From contig JACOUZ010000019.1 of assembly GCA_016177515.1 (NCBI GenBank), forward strand, positions 1-14,151: DNA of 14,151 nt, read 5' to 3'. How positions within the stretch are numbered: position 1 is the stretch's first letter; each line of letters opens with the position of its first letter. The notes under the pieces were generated by a model that was given only the letters and a program-made list of their open reading frames with translations, had not been told where the DNA came from and did not search any database. Source of the stretch: Acidobacteriota bacterium (GTDB lineage: Bacteria; Acidobacteriota; Polarisedimenticolia; Gp22-AA2). Of this stretch, positions 1 through 7,556 are shown piece after piece. A program made the translations under genes and the position numbers.

Positions 1-1157
1 CCCCAGTTGACCCGCCGCCCGTCCTCCCAGGAGAGGGCGAACCGGCGCGCCCGCCAGTCGACGGGTGCTATGAACAGGAGCGTGGCGCACAGGATGGCGA
101 CGCCGGACTCGGGCAGATGCTTCTCCAGCCCCCTGGCGAAGGCCGAGGACGGGCCGAGGACGATCGCCGCGAGCGACGGCACCGTCCAGAGTGCGGCGGC
201 GAGGGCGAACGCCGCCAGGGTCCAGCGCGCCCCGGCCGAGAGCGCGCCGGGCGTCCCGGCCACGGGCTCGCCGTCCGTCCCGGCGGCGGGGGCGCCTTCC
301 GTCCCGGCCGCGAGCGCCCGACCCGCCGCGGCGCTGGGCGCCGGGGCGACCGCGTGGCCAGGCGATCCGGCGGCGCGCCCGAGGACCAGGTGGGTCCAGG
401 CGGTGGACACGGCGAACAGTACGAATGCGATCGGCGCGGCGAACAGGAACCAGCCGACGAACCCGACGTGCACGCCGGTCAGGCGGTCGAGGAAGCCAGC
501 GACCAGAAGGTTGGGCGGAGTGCCGATGAGCGTCGCCATGCCGCCGATCGAGGCGCCGTAGGCGACCATCAGGATCACCCCGCTGACCCAGGCGGGGGCC
601 CGGCGTCCGGCCGGCACGCCGTCGTCGCGCACGGCGCCGATGGCGATCGGCGTCATCAGGGCGGCCGTCGCGGTGTTCGACAGGCAGGTCGAAACGATGG
701 CCGAGGCGCCGCCGACGCCGAGCATCCGCCCGAGGGGGCGGCGCGCGAACCGGCCGCTGCCCAGGAGCTTTGCGGCCACGCGCCGATCCAGTCCGTGCCG
801 GGTGAACGCCTCGGCCAGGAGAAAGCTCCCGACGAAGACGAAGATGACCGGATCGGCGTATGGCGCCAGGACGGCGCGCGCCGGGGCGACCCCGAGCACA
901 ATGCACAGCGCCGACGCGAGCAGCGCCGTGGCGGGAAGGGGGATCGCCTCGGTCACCCAGTAGCAAATGGTCAGCGCCAGGACCGCCAGGAGGCGCCGTC
1001 CTTCCGGCGGATGGCTTCCCGGATTCGCCAGGAAGACGGCGATGGCCGCCAGCGGGCCTGCAGCGAGGCCGGCGGTCTTCATCCGGCGTTCGAAGTGGTC
1101 GTCGCCCTCGGGCACCGCCGGCCCGGGCGCGCGGATCGAGGGACCACCCGCGCTCAT
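1..1157 (-). CDS. DASS/SLC13-family anion (dicarboxylate/sulfate-type) transporter, C-terminus beyond window
   Basis: Partial gene: 385 codons are visible from the ATG at 1157 down to the window edge with no stop. The protein is an inner-membrane carrier of the divalent anion:Na+ symporter family. Visible family hallmarks are 'YWVTEAIPLPATALL' (66-80), an SNT motif in 'STCLSNTATAAL' (S160-N161-T162, the first Na+/substrate-binding loop), and 'SIGGMATLIGTPPNLL' (203-218). Several hydrophobic helices lie between them. Known members are about 450-600 residues, so the second SNT loop should lie outside the window. The start ATG overlaps the stop of the upstream isomerase gene as ATGA, so translational coupling is likely; no strong ribosome binding site is seen. 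Residues about 262-310 form a long Ala/Gly/Pro loop with a tandem repeat. The substrate (succinate, malate, sulfate or other) cannot be read from the sequence. Confidence 0.9.
   Translation of the reverse strand, partial: MSAGGPSIRAPGPAVPEGDDHFERRMKTAGLAAGPLAAIAVFLANPGSHPPEGRRLLAVLALTICYWVTEAIPLPATALLASALCIVLGVAPARAVLAPYADPVIFVFVGSFLLAEAFTRHGLDRRVAAKLLGSGRFARRPLGRMLGVGGASAIVSTCLSNTATAALMTPIAIGAVRDDGVPAGRRAPAWVSGVILMVAYGASIGGMATLIGTPPNLLVAGFLDRLTGVHVGFVGWFLFAAPIAFVLFAVSTAWTHLVLGRAAGSPGHAVAPAPSAAAGRALAAGTEGAPAAGTDGEPVAGTPGALSAGARWTLAAFALAAALWTVPSLAAIVLGPSSAFARGLEKHLPESGVAILCATLLFIAPVDWRARRFALSWEDGRRVNW
228..311 (-). repeat. 24-bp tandem repeat inside the DASS transporter gene (about 3.5 copies)
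   Basis: Residues 283-310 of the transporter are built of 8-residue units: AAGTEGAP, AAGTDGEP, VAGTPGAL, then a partial SAGA. The DNA units share a GCCGGGACG core. The repeat lies in a hydrophilic loop between predicted membrane helices and keeps the frame, so it looks like an in-frame slippage expansion rather than a functional motif. Confidence 0.75.
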
Positions 1158-2971
1158 CGCGCCCGCCGGCGCGTGTGGCGGCCTGCGCCGCCCCGGCGCG
1201 CGTGGCTCCTGGGCGCACCGTGCCCGCGCGAGATCCGGGCCGGCGCCGCCTGCGATCGCAGAGCCCGGAGGATCGCCCGGACGGCCGCGCGGGCGCCCCC
1301 CGCATAGCGCACCCGCAGGACACGCCGGTTACGGCGCCGGAGCGCACGATGGTCCCCCAACGCCTGCGCCTGCTTGAAGGCCTCGAAGTCGAAGGGCCGC
1401 CCGGGAATCGCCGGATCGGCCGCGTCATCCGGCACGACCTCGATGAACAGGCCGGTCCCGGGGCCCCCCTTGTGGAGCTGTCCGGTCGAGTGCAGGTAGC
1501 GCGGGCCGTAGCCGGCGGTCGTCGCGAGGCCCGTGCGGGAGGCGAGGCCGGCGCGCAACCGCTCGAGGGAGGAGGCCAGAACCCTGTCCCCCGGATCGAC
1601 GTATGCCAGGACCGACAGGTAGTCGCCCCGGCGCGCCCGCGACAGCAGCGAGCGCAGCGCCCCGGCGAGTCGCGCGCCGGCGGGACGCGGCAGGGCGCCC
1701 AGGTACACGCGGGCCGGTCCCTCCACAAACGCCGGCTCCTCCTCCCCGAATCGCCCGGTGGCGGCGTGCTCTTCGAGGAGCGCCTCGGTGTTCCACTTGC
1801 TCTCCGCGACGTTCGGCTCGTCGAACGGGTTCACTCCCAGAACCGCGCCGCAGACGGCGGTGGCGATCTCCCATTGCAGCATCGAGGCCCCCAGGTCGTG
1901 CCTGTCCCGGAGGGTGAGGAGAATGCCCGGCGTGCCACCGGCCCGCCCGCGCCCGGCCGCTTCGAGCAGCGACTGGATCGCCCGGGCGCCGCGGCTACGC
2001 TCGAGAACGACGCCGACCGCGGCCCGGTCCTGCCCCGCCAGCTCGCGGCGCAGCGCCGAAAGCGCGCCGCGCGCCACCACCGGCACCAGGCCCCGCCCGC
2101 CCTTGCCGGTGCTCTCGGCGAGCAGCTGCTCGATCCAGAGGCCGTATGACTTGAGGGCCGGATCGATCAGGAGAACGATCTTGTCGCGCCGGTGGCGCGC
2201 CAGGACGCCCAGGGCGGCGCCGAGGGCGAGGCCCGGGTTTTCGGCGGCGAGCACCCCCGGCGAGCACCGCTCCAGCATGGCGGCGGCCCGCCGCAGTAGC
2301 GTGCCGATGTCGACGCCGCCGAGCGCCGCGGGGACCAGGCCGAAGTAAGAGCGCGCCGAGTAGCGCCCGCCGACGTCGGGTGGGTTCAGGAAGACGCCAC
2401 GATAGCCGCGCGCCGACGCTTCCTCCGCCAGCGGCGAGCCGGGATCGGTGATGGCGGCGAAGCGCCGCGCCGCGCCGCGGCCGAGCAGGCGCCGGGCCCT
2501 GGACCAGAAGTAGGCCTGGAGTGCTATGGTCTCCCCCGTCGTCCCCGACTTGCTGCTGACGACGACCAGGGTCTTCGAGAGATCGAGGGCGGCTTCGACG
2601 CGCCGCACGGCCGACGGCACGGTGCTGTCGAGGAGCGTGATTCCCGGAAAGCCGGGCGGCGCCGGGAAGACACTCCCGAACACCTCGACGGACAGGCTCG
2701 AGCCTCCCATGCCGAGGAGCAGGACGTGCCGGATCCCCTCCTGGCGGACCCCTCGGGCAAAAGCGTCGAGGCGGGGAACCAGGCGGAGCATCCGCTCCGG
2801 GGCGCAGAGCCACCCCAGCCGGTTGCGGATGAGCCTGCGGGCGGCGAGATCGCGCCCCCACAGCGACGCGTCGCCCCGGAACAGTCTGTCGATGAAGCGG
2901 GAGGCGCCGAGTACTGCGACCTGCCGCTCGACGGCCAGAGCGTGTTCGAGGAGGTTGCAGGCAGTGCGCAC
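1154..2971 (-). CDS. pgi: Glucose-6-phosphate isomerase, stand-alone form of the isomerase half of Tal-Pgi fusions
   Basis: Cytosolic sugar isomerase interconverting glucose-6-phosphate and fructose-6-phosphate (605 aa from GTG at 2971). Two SIS sugar-phosphate domains are visible: 'LLLGMGGSS' (84-92), 'SSKSGTTGET' (139-148) and 'DVGGRYSARS' (199-208). The PGI-type 'EQLLAESTGKGG' (281-292), 'NPFDEPNVAESK' (381-392) and the C-terminal 'HSTGQLHKGGPGTG' (494-507) follow. The opening 'RLFRGDASLW...NRLGWL' and this last motif are those of the isomerase domain that in many bacteria is fused behind transaldolase; no transaldolase domain precedes it here. The frame stays open much further upstream, but that part is antisense-phase sequence over tkt. 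GTG at 2971 is the only good start, 14 nt after the tkt stop and without a clear ribosome binding site, so coupling to tkt is likely. The last 35 residues or so (571-605) are a basic Arg/Ala/Gly tail beyond the family core. Confidence 0.92.
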   Translation of the reverse strand: MRTACNLLEHALAVERQVAVLGASRFIDRLFRGDASLWGRDLAARRLIRNRLGWLCAPERMLRLVPRLDAFARGVRQEGIRHVLLLGMGGSSLSVEVFGSVFPAPPGFPGITLLDSTVPSAVRRVEAALDLSKTLVVVSSKSGTTGETIALQAYFWSRARRLLGRGAARRFAAITDPGSPLAEEASARGYRGVFLNPPDVGGRYSARSYFGLVPAALGGVDIGTLLRRAAAMLERCSPGVLAAENPGLALGAALGVLARHRRDKIVLLIDPALKSYGLWIEQLLAESTGKGGRGLVPVVARGALSALRRELAGQDRAAVGVVLERSRGARAIQSLLEAAGRGRAGGTPGILLTLRDRHDLGASMLQWEIATAVCGAVLGVNPFDEPNVAESKWNTEALLEEHAATGRFGEEEPAFVEGPARVYLGALPRPAGARLAGALRSLLSRARRGDYLSVLAYVDPGDRVLASSLERLRAGLASRTGLATTAGYGPRYLHSTGQLHKGGPGTGLFIEVVPDDAADPAIPGRPFDFEAFKQAQALGDHRALRRRNRRVLRVRYAGGARAAVRAILRALRSQAAPARISRGHGAPRSHARRGGAGRHTRRRAR

Positions 2972-2985
2972 GGCGGGCGGCGCCG

Positions 2986-5022
2986 CTAGGCGCCGAGCCA
3001 GAGGCGGATGCGTTCCGCGATTCCCCGGCCGGTGAAGCCGAGCCTTTCCGCGATCACCTTCCAGGGTGCGGAGGCGCCGAACCGATCGAGGCCGATCAGG
3101 AGCGCTTCGTGTCCCGCCACGCGCTCCCAGCCGGCGAGGCGGGCGGCCTCGATCACGACTGTCTTCGCGCCGGGCGGGACGACGGCGCGCCGGTACTCCT
3201 CCGGCTGCCCGAGAAACAGGTCGGGGCACGGCATCGACACGACGCGCGAGGCGATCCCCGCGGCCGCCAGGATCTCCTGCGCCTCCTGGGCCGGCCCGAC
3301 CTCGGAGCCGGTGGCGATCAGGACGACCCGCGCCCCCCCCGCTCCCGCCTCCGACAGGACGTAGCCGCCGCGGAACAGCACCCCGGGATCGAAACCGGCC
3401 GGGCGCTTCAGGGGAGGCACGTCCTGGCGCGTCAGGACCAGCGCCGTCGGGCCGTCCCGGCGCTGGAGCGCCAGCGTCCAGGCCATGGCGACCTCGAGCC
3501 CGTCTGCGGGCCGGACCACGGTCAGGTTGGGGACCAAACGCAGCCCCGGGATCTGTTCGATCGGCTGGTGCGTCGGCCCGTCCTCCCCCAGGAAGACGCT
3601 GTCGTGCGTGAAGACGTAGATCACCTGGAGCTTCGACATGGCCGCCAGACGGATCGGCGGGCGCATGTAGTCGGAGAAGATCAGGAACGTCGCGCCGTAC
3701 GGGATCGGCCCGCCGTGGAGGGCCAGGCCGTTCAGCACGGCTCCCATCCCGTGCTCGCGCACGCCGAAGTGGAAATTGCGCCCGGCGAACGATGAGTGGC
3801 TGATCGGCGGGCTCCCCTTGATGTACGTCTTGGTGGAAGGCTCCAGATCGGCGCTGCCGCCGCACAGGGACGGCACCAGCTCCGCCGCCTTCTGCAGCAC
3901 CCTCCCGGAGGTGACGCGCGTGGCCTCGGGCTTTCCCGCGGCCGGCGAGGCGCCCGCGGGGGCCACGACCTGCAGGAGACGATGGAACAGGTCCCCGGGC
4001 ACGTCGCGCGCCTGATAACGGTCCCAGAGGGCCCGCTTGTCGGGATGCGCGCGGCTCCAGGCCTCGAACCGGCGCCGCCACTCCTCGCGCGCCCGGCGGC
4101 CCTCATCGGCGCGGGCGGCGAACAGGGCGCGCACCTCGTCCGGCACCAGGAACGGCGGCTGGGGCGGCCAGCCGATGGCCGCCTTCGTCGCCGCCGCCTC
4201 CTCGGGCCCGAGCGGGGAGCCGTGCGCCTCGGCCGAGTCGTGCTTGCCGGGGCTCCCATGGGCGATGTGGGTGCGCGCGAGGATCAGGCCGGGCCGTGCG
4301 GTCTCGCGCGCCGCCCGGTCGAGCGCCTCCAGGATCGCGCCGTGGTCGTGGCCGTCGATGCGCTCTACGGACCAGCCGTACCCCTCGAAGCGGCGCGAGA
4401 CGTCCTCCGAGAACGCCAGGTCCGTGTTGCCTTCGATGGTGATGTGATTGTCGTCGTAGAGGACCGTCAGGTTCGAAAGGGCGAGGTGGCCGGCTATTGA
4501 AGCCGCCTCGCCGGACACGCCTTCCATCAGGTCGCCGTCGCTGGCGATCACCCACGTGCGATGGGAGACGATCCGATGGTCCGGGGTGTTGAAGCGATCG
4601 GCGGCCATTCTCGCCGCGATCGCCATGCCGACGGCGTTGCCGAAGCCCTGCCCGAGGGGCCCGCTGGTGGTCTCGACGCCGGGGGCGCAACCGTGCTCCG
4701 GGTGTCCCGGCGTCCTGCTCTCTAACTGGCGGAATCTCCTGATCTCCTCGAGCGGCAGGTCGTAGCCGCACAGGTGCAGGAGGGCGTACAGGAGCATCGA
4801 CCCGTGCCCGGCCGACAGGACGAAGCGGTCGCGGTCTGGCCAGCCCGGGTCGCCGGGATCGAAGCGCAGGTGGCGCGTCCAGAGAAAGAACGCGTAGTCT
4901 GCCGCCCCCATCGGCATCCCGGGATGGCCGGACTTCGCCTGCTCGACGGCGTCGATGGCGAGGGCCTTGATCGTGTTGATCGCCAGGCGCGCGAGGCCGG
5001 ATCGTGCGGGCGCGGACGGCAT
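2986..5022 (-). CDS. tkt: Transketolase
   Basis: Thiamine-diphosphate enzyme of the non-oxidative pentose phosphate pathway, transferring two-carbon ketol units between sugar phosphates (678 aa from ATG 5022, the usual length). Visible elements are 'SGHPGMPMGAADYAFFLW' at the N-terminus (His33), the ThDP-binding 'SDGDLMEG' (161-168) with 'LYDDNHI' about 25 residues on (Asn192), and the pyrimidine-domain 'HFGVREHGMGAV' with catalytic Glu423. 'THDSVFLGEDGPTHQPIEQ' and 'LVLTRQDVP' follow. I chose ATG 5022 because GGAG lies 9 nt before it and the protein then begins as the family does. An in-frame TTG at 5067 would overlap the upstream desaturase-like gene by 20 nt and is the alternative. It lies 25 nt after that gene and 14 nt before pgi, so it is the centre of a compact operon. 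Confidence 0.97.
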   Translation of the reverse strand: MPSAPARSGLARLAINTIKALAIDAVEQAKSGHPGMPMGAADYAFFLWTRHLRFDPGDPGWPDRDRFVLSAGHGSMLLYALLHLCGYDLPLEEIRRFRQLESRTPGHPEHGCAPGVETTSGPLGQGFGNAVGMAIAARMAADRFNTPDHRIVSHRTWVIASDGDLMEGVSGEAASIAGHLALSNLTVLYDDNHITIEGNTDLAFSEDVSRRFEGYGWSVERIDGHDHGAILEALDRAARETARPGLILARTHIAHGSPGKHDSAEAHGSPLGPEEAAATKAAIGWPPQPPFLVPDEVRALFAARADEGRRAREEWRRRFEAWSRAHPDKRALWDRYQARDVPGDLFHRLLQVVAPAGASPAAGKPEATRVTSGRVLQKAAELVPSLCGGSADLEPSTKTYIKGSPPISHSSFAGRNFHFGVREHGMGAVLNGLALHGGPIPYGATFLIFSDYMRPPIRLAAMSKLQVIYVFTHDSVFLGEDGPTHQPIEQIPGLRLVPNLTVVRPADGLEVAMAWTLALQRRDGPTALVLTRQDVPPLKRPAGFDPGVLFRGGYVLSEAGAGGARVVLIATGSEVGPAQEAQEILAAAGIASRVVSMPCPDLFLGQPEEYRRAVVPPGAKTVVIEAARLAGWERVAGHEALLIGLDRFGASAPWKVIAERLGFTGRGIAERIRLWLGA

Positions 5023-5047
5023 CGGGGCGGGCTCCGGGGCCTGATGG

Positions 5048-6013
5048 TCAGGCGGGACTCGCGCCAAGCGCCCTCTCGAGGTCGGCGGTGAACGAGCGGA
5101 CGATCTCCTCGTGCTGCGGCTTGGGGGCCTTCTTGCGCATGACGACGTCCTTCATGTCGCGCGCGTAGGACGAGCGCGCGATCATCCGGCCGCCTTCGAT
5201 GAGACCGAACGTCGAGGTGACCGTCTTGCCGATCTGGAAGATCTCCGAGGTCGAGAAGCGCATCCGCTTGATGATCTCGTCGGTCAGGATCTCGTACTCG
5301 GGGCCGAGGATCTGGTTGCCCGGCATGGCGAAGTTCTCGAACACCGGGATGCATTCTTCGATCGTCTTCTTCCGGTCGGTCTCGAGGTGCATCTTCAGGA
5401 CGTTTTCGTACCAGTGGAAGTGCCGCCACTCGTCGGCGATGATCTTGGTCAGGATCTCGTTCAGCAGGGGCTCCTGCACCGTGCGCCGGAACATCTGGTA
5501 GAAGAACGCGGTCAGGAGCTCCTGGCAGTACGTGAAGCAGTTGGCCTGCAGGGGTGTTTTGACGTACGGCACGGAGAACTTCCGCGAGCGCGGCCGCTGC
5601 AGCGCCACGCGCAGGTCCTCGCGGTCCAGCCCGACGGTCTCCAGGTACCCCACCAGCTTCTCGGCGTGGTTCGATTCCTCCCTCTCCCAGAGCTGGAAGA
5701 AGGTCGCCATCGTGTCGTTGGTGCAGAAACTCTCCAGGAGGAGGGAGGTGTAGACGTCGGCGTACGACTCGACGAAGGTCACGAGCTTGACGACCAGGAG
5801 GTTGTCTAGGGTCAGCTTGCTGCGGTCGAAGGTCGACCAGTCGATCTGGACGGGCCCCTGGGCGTCCCAGCGGATCTTGCGGGCGCCCTGCTCGAACTTG
5901 TTGAAGCGGTCCGCCAGGAGGACGTCGTCGATCGGGATGGTCGGCCGCGCCGGAACGTAGGGCCGCGAGGCGTTGTGGCCGCCGGCCGCATTCGGAATCG
6001 CCTGCGTGGTCAT
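5048..6013 (-). CDS. Acyl-ACP desaturase-family (ferritin-like diiron) protein
   Basis: A 321-residue soluble, helical protein with the carboxylate/histidine pattern of the stearoyl-ACP desaturase (FA_desaturase_2) family. The visible ligands are Glu82 ('FVESYAD'), Glu113-x-x-His116 ('REESNHAEKL'), Glu165 ('CQELL') and Glu195-x-x-His198 ('ADEWRHFHWY'). The spacings (31, 52 and 30) are close to those of plant acyl-ACP desaturases. Known members use a diiron centre, O2 and ferredoxin to put a cis double bond in acyl-ACP; some relatives have other oxidase roles, so the exact substrate is inferred. The ATG at 6013 is preceded by AGAGGTG with good spacing, 31 nt after purF. No ferredoxin or lipid gene is adjacent; the downstream neighbour is tkt. 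It is too long for and lacks the look of ribonucleotide reductase R2. Confidence 0.82.
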   Translation of the reverse strand: MTTQAIPNAAGGHNASRPYVPARPTIPIDDVLLADRFNKFEQGARKIRWDAQGPVQIDWSTFDRSKLTLDNLLVVKLVTFVESYADVYTSLLLESFCTNDTMATFFQLWEREESNHAEKLVGYLETVGLDREDLRVALQRPRSRKFSVPYVKTPLQANCFTYCQELLTAFFYQMFRRTVQEPLLNEILTKIIADEWRHFHWYENVLKMHLETDRKKTIEECIPVFENFAMPGNQILGPEYEILTDEIIKRMRFSTSEIFQIGKTVTSTFGLIEGGRMIARSSYARDMKDVVMRKKAPKPQHEEIVRSFTADLERALGASPA

Positions 6014-6044
6014 GGTGTCACCTCTGGCTGAATGGAAAGAGGCA

Positions 6045-7496
6045 CTACCTGCGGCCCGAAACCATCCCGTGTGCCTCTTCCTCCTTGGGAAACGGGACAG
6101 GATACTTGTTCGTGTAGCATGCCGTGCAGAACGACCGGCTCTCGCCCACCGCGCGGTACATCCCCTGGAGCGACAGATAGCCGAGCGAGTCGGCCCGGAT
6201 GTGCCTGCGGATCTCGTCCACCGTGTGCGAGGAGGCGATGAGCTCCGCGCGCCGCGGGGTGTCCACGCCGTAGTAGCACGGTCCGACGGTGGGCGCCGAC
6301 GAGATTCGCATGTGAACCTCGCGCGCCCCGGCCGAGCGGACCATCGAGACGATTTTCCGGCTGGTGGTGCCGCGCACGATCGAGTCGTCGATGAGCACGA
6401 CCCGCTTGCCCTGCAGGAGCGCGCGCACCGGGTTGAGCTTCAGCCGGACGCCGAAGTGGCGGATCGACTGGCGTGGCTCGATGAACGTGCGCCCGACGTA
6501 ATGGTTGCGCACCAGCCCGAATTCCAGGGGGATGCGCGACTCCTCGGAGAACCCCAGCGCCGCGTACATTCCCGAGTCCGGCACCGGCACGACCACGTCG
6601 GCCTCCACGGGCTGCTCGCGCGCCAGCTCGCGTCCCAGGCGCTTGCGGATCTCGTGCACGCCGCGGCCGAATACCAGCGAGTCGGGCCGCGAGAAGTAGA
6701 CGTACTCGAAGATGCACTGCGACACCGGCTCCGGCGGAAACGGCCGGTACGATTTCACGCCGGCCGCGCTGATCACCACCATCTCGCCCGGCTCGACGTC
6801 GCGCACGAAGGCGGCGTCGATGAAGTCGAAGGCGCACGACTCCGAGCTGATCACCTGCGCGTCTCCCAGCTGTCCGAGCGACAGCGGCCGGAAGCCGCGC
6901 GGGTCGCGCACGCCGATGATGCGGTCCCGCGCGATGAAGATCAGCGAGTACGCCCCCTGCACCTGCTTCAGGGCGTCCACGATGGCGGCCTCCAGGTCGT
7001 CCTTGCGCGAGCGCGCGATCAGGTGCAGGACCACCTCGGTGTCGCTGTTGGTGCGGAAGATCGATCCGTCTTTTTCCAGGACGTCGCGCAGCGAGTAGGC
7101 GTTCACCAGGTTGCCGTTGTGGGCGATGCCCAGCTCCCCCTTGCACGAGTCGATCACGAGCGGCTGCGCGTTCACCAGGCTGCTCTTGCCGGCCGTCGAA
7201 TAGCGCACGTGCCCGATGGCCAGGTCGCCCTTCAGCCGCCGCAGCTGCTTCTTCTTGAAGATGCGGGCGACCTGCCCCATACCCTTTTCTTCGTAGAGAC
7301 GCTCGCCGCTCGAGGAGACGATGCCCGCCGACTCCTGGCCGCGGTGCTGCAAGCCGTGGAGCCCCAGATAGGTCAGGTTCGCGGCTTCGGGATGATGGAA
7401 GACCCCGAACACGCCGCATTCATCGTGGAATCGATCATCGTCTCCGAATCGGGCCGTCGGGGGGGTGTGAGCCAACCAGTCCTCCTGAACGGTCAT
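6045..7496 (-). CDS. purF: Amidophosphoribosyltransferase (PurF), Fe-S type with propeptide
   Basis: First committed enzyme of de novo purine synthesis: PRPP plus glutamine gives phosphoribosylamine (483 aa from ATG 7496). The N-terminal Ntn glutaminase domain has its nucleophile in 'DECGVFGVF' (Cys27), exposed after removal of a propeptide, as in the Bacillus-type enzyme. 'GLQHRGQESAGI', 'GHVRYSTAG' and 'AHNGNLVN' follow. The PRPP loop is 'VLIDDSIVRGTT' (367-378). Cysteines for a [4Fe-4S] cluster are all present: Cys261 ('QCIFEY'), Cys407 ('PCYYG'), and Cys457 and Cys460 ('FCTACYTNKYP'). The start is uncertain. A GTG at 7535 is possible upstream, and a TTG at 7475 has AGGAGG five bases before it and would shorten the propeptide to 19 residues. 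It heads the purF-desaturase-tkt-pgi-transporter cluster. Confidence 0.97.
   Translation of the reverse strand: MTVQEDWLAHTPPTARFGDDDRFHDECGVFGVFHHPEAANLTYLGLHGLQHRGQESAGIVSSSGERLYEEKGMGQVARIFKKKQLRRLKGDLAIGHVRYSTAGKSSLVNAQPLVIDSCKGELGIAHNGNLVNAYSLRDVLEKDGSIFRTNSDTEVVLHLIARSRKDDLEAAIVDALKQVQGAYSLIFIARDRIIGVRDPRGFRPLSLGQLGDAQVISSESCAFDFIDAAFVRDVEPGEMVVISAAGVKSYRPFPPEPVSQCIFEYVYFSRPDSLVFGRGVHEIRKRLGRELAREQPVEADVVVPVPDSGMYAALGFSEESRIPLEFGLVRNHYVGRTFIEPRQSIRHFGVRLKLNPVRALLQGKRVVLIDDSIVRGTTSRKIVSMVRSAGAREVHMRISSAPTVGPCYYGVDTPRRAELIASSHTVDEIRRHIRADSLGYLSLQGMYRAVGESRSFCTACYTNKYPVPFPKEEEAHGMVSGRR
7481..7486 (-). promoter_or_regulatory. Strong Shine-Dalgarno (AGGAGG) inside the annotated purF 5' end
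   Basis: AGGAGG lies 10 codons-scale downstream of the ATG at 7496 and five bases before an in-frame TTG at 7475. The ATG itself has no recognisable ribosome binding site. This favours TTG 7475 as a real alternative start for purF. Confidence 0.5.
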
Positions 7497-7500
7497 TATA
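7495..7500 (-). promoter_or_regulatory. Consensus -10 hexamer (TATAAT) overlapping the purF ATG
   Basis: A perfect TATAAT covers the first two bases of the ATG at 7496. No -35-like hexamer is visible at 16-18 bp, and there is no TGn extension. If it is a promoter, transcription would start near 7488, leaving AGGAGG and the TTG at 7475 as the translation signals. It may also be chance. Confidence 0.35.
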
Positions 7501-7543
7501 CTTCGGATAATGGTCGGGCCGCCGGCGCACGACACATCGAAGG

Positions 7544-7556
7544 GCCGGATTCCGGC
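7544..7556. repeat. 13-bp perfect dyad directly after the NTF2-like gene stop
   Basis: GCCGGA, one base, TCCGGC: a perfect 6-1-6 dyad touching the stop codon (7557-7559) of the upstream gene and about 50 bp before purF. Its loop is too small for a hairpin terminator and no T run follows. It might be a protein-binding site or chance in GC-rich DNA. Confidence 0.35.

Noticed and set aside
117..2149. Long plus-strand frames antisense to the transporter and pgi
   Set aside because: Low-complexity Arg/Gly/Ala products. The minus-strand transporter reads cleanly across the same bases.
2972..4081. 370-codon upstream extension of the pgi frame
   Set aside because: It is another phase of tkt and contains no transaldolase-like sequence, so it is not a Tal-Pgi fusion.
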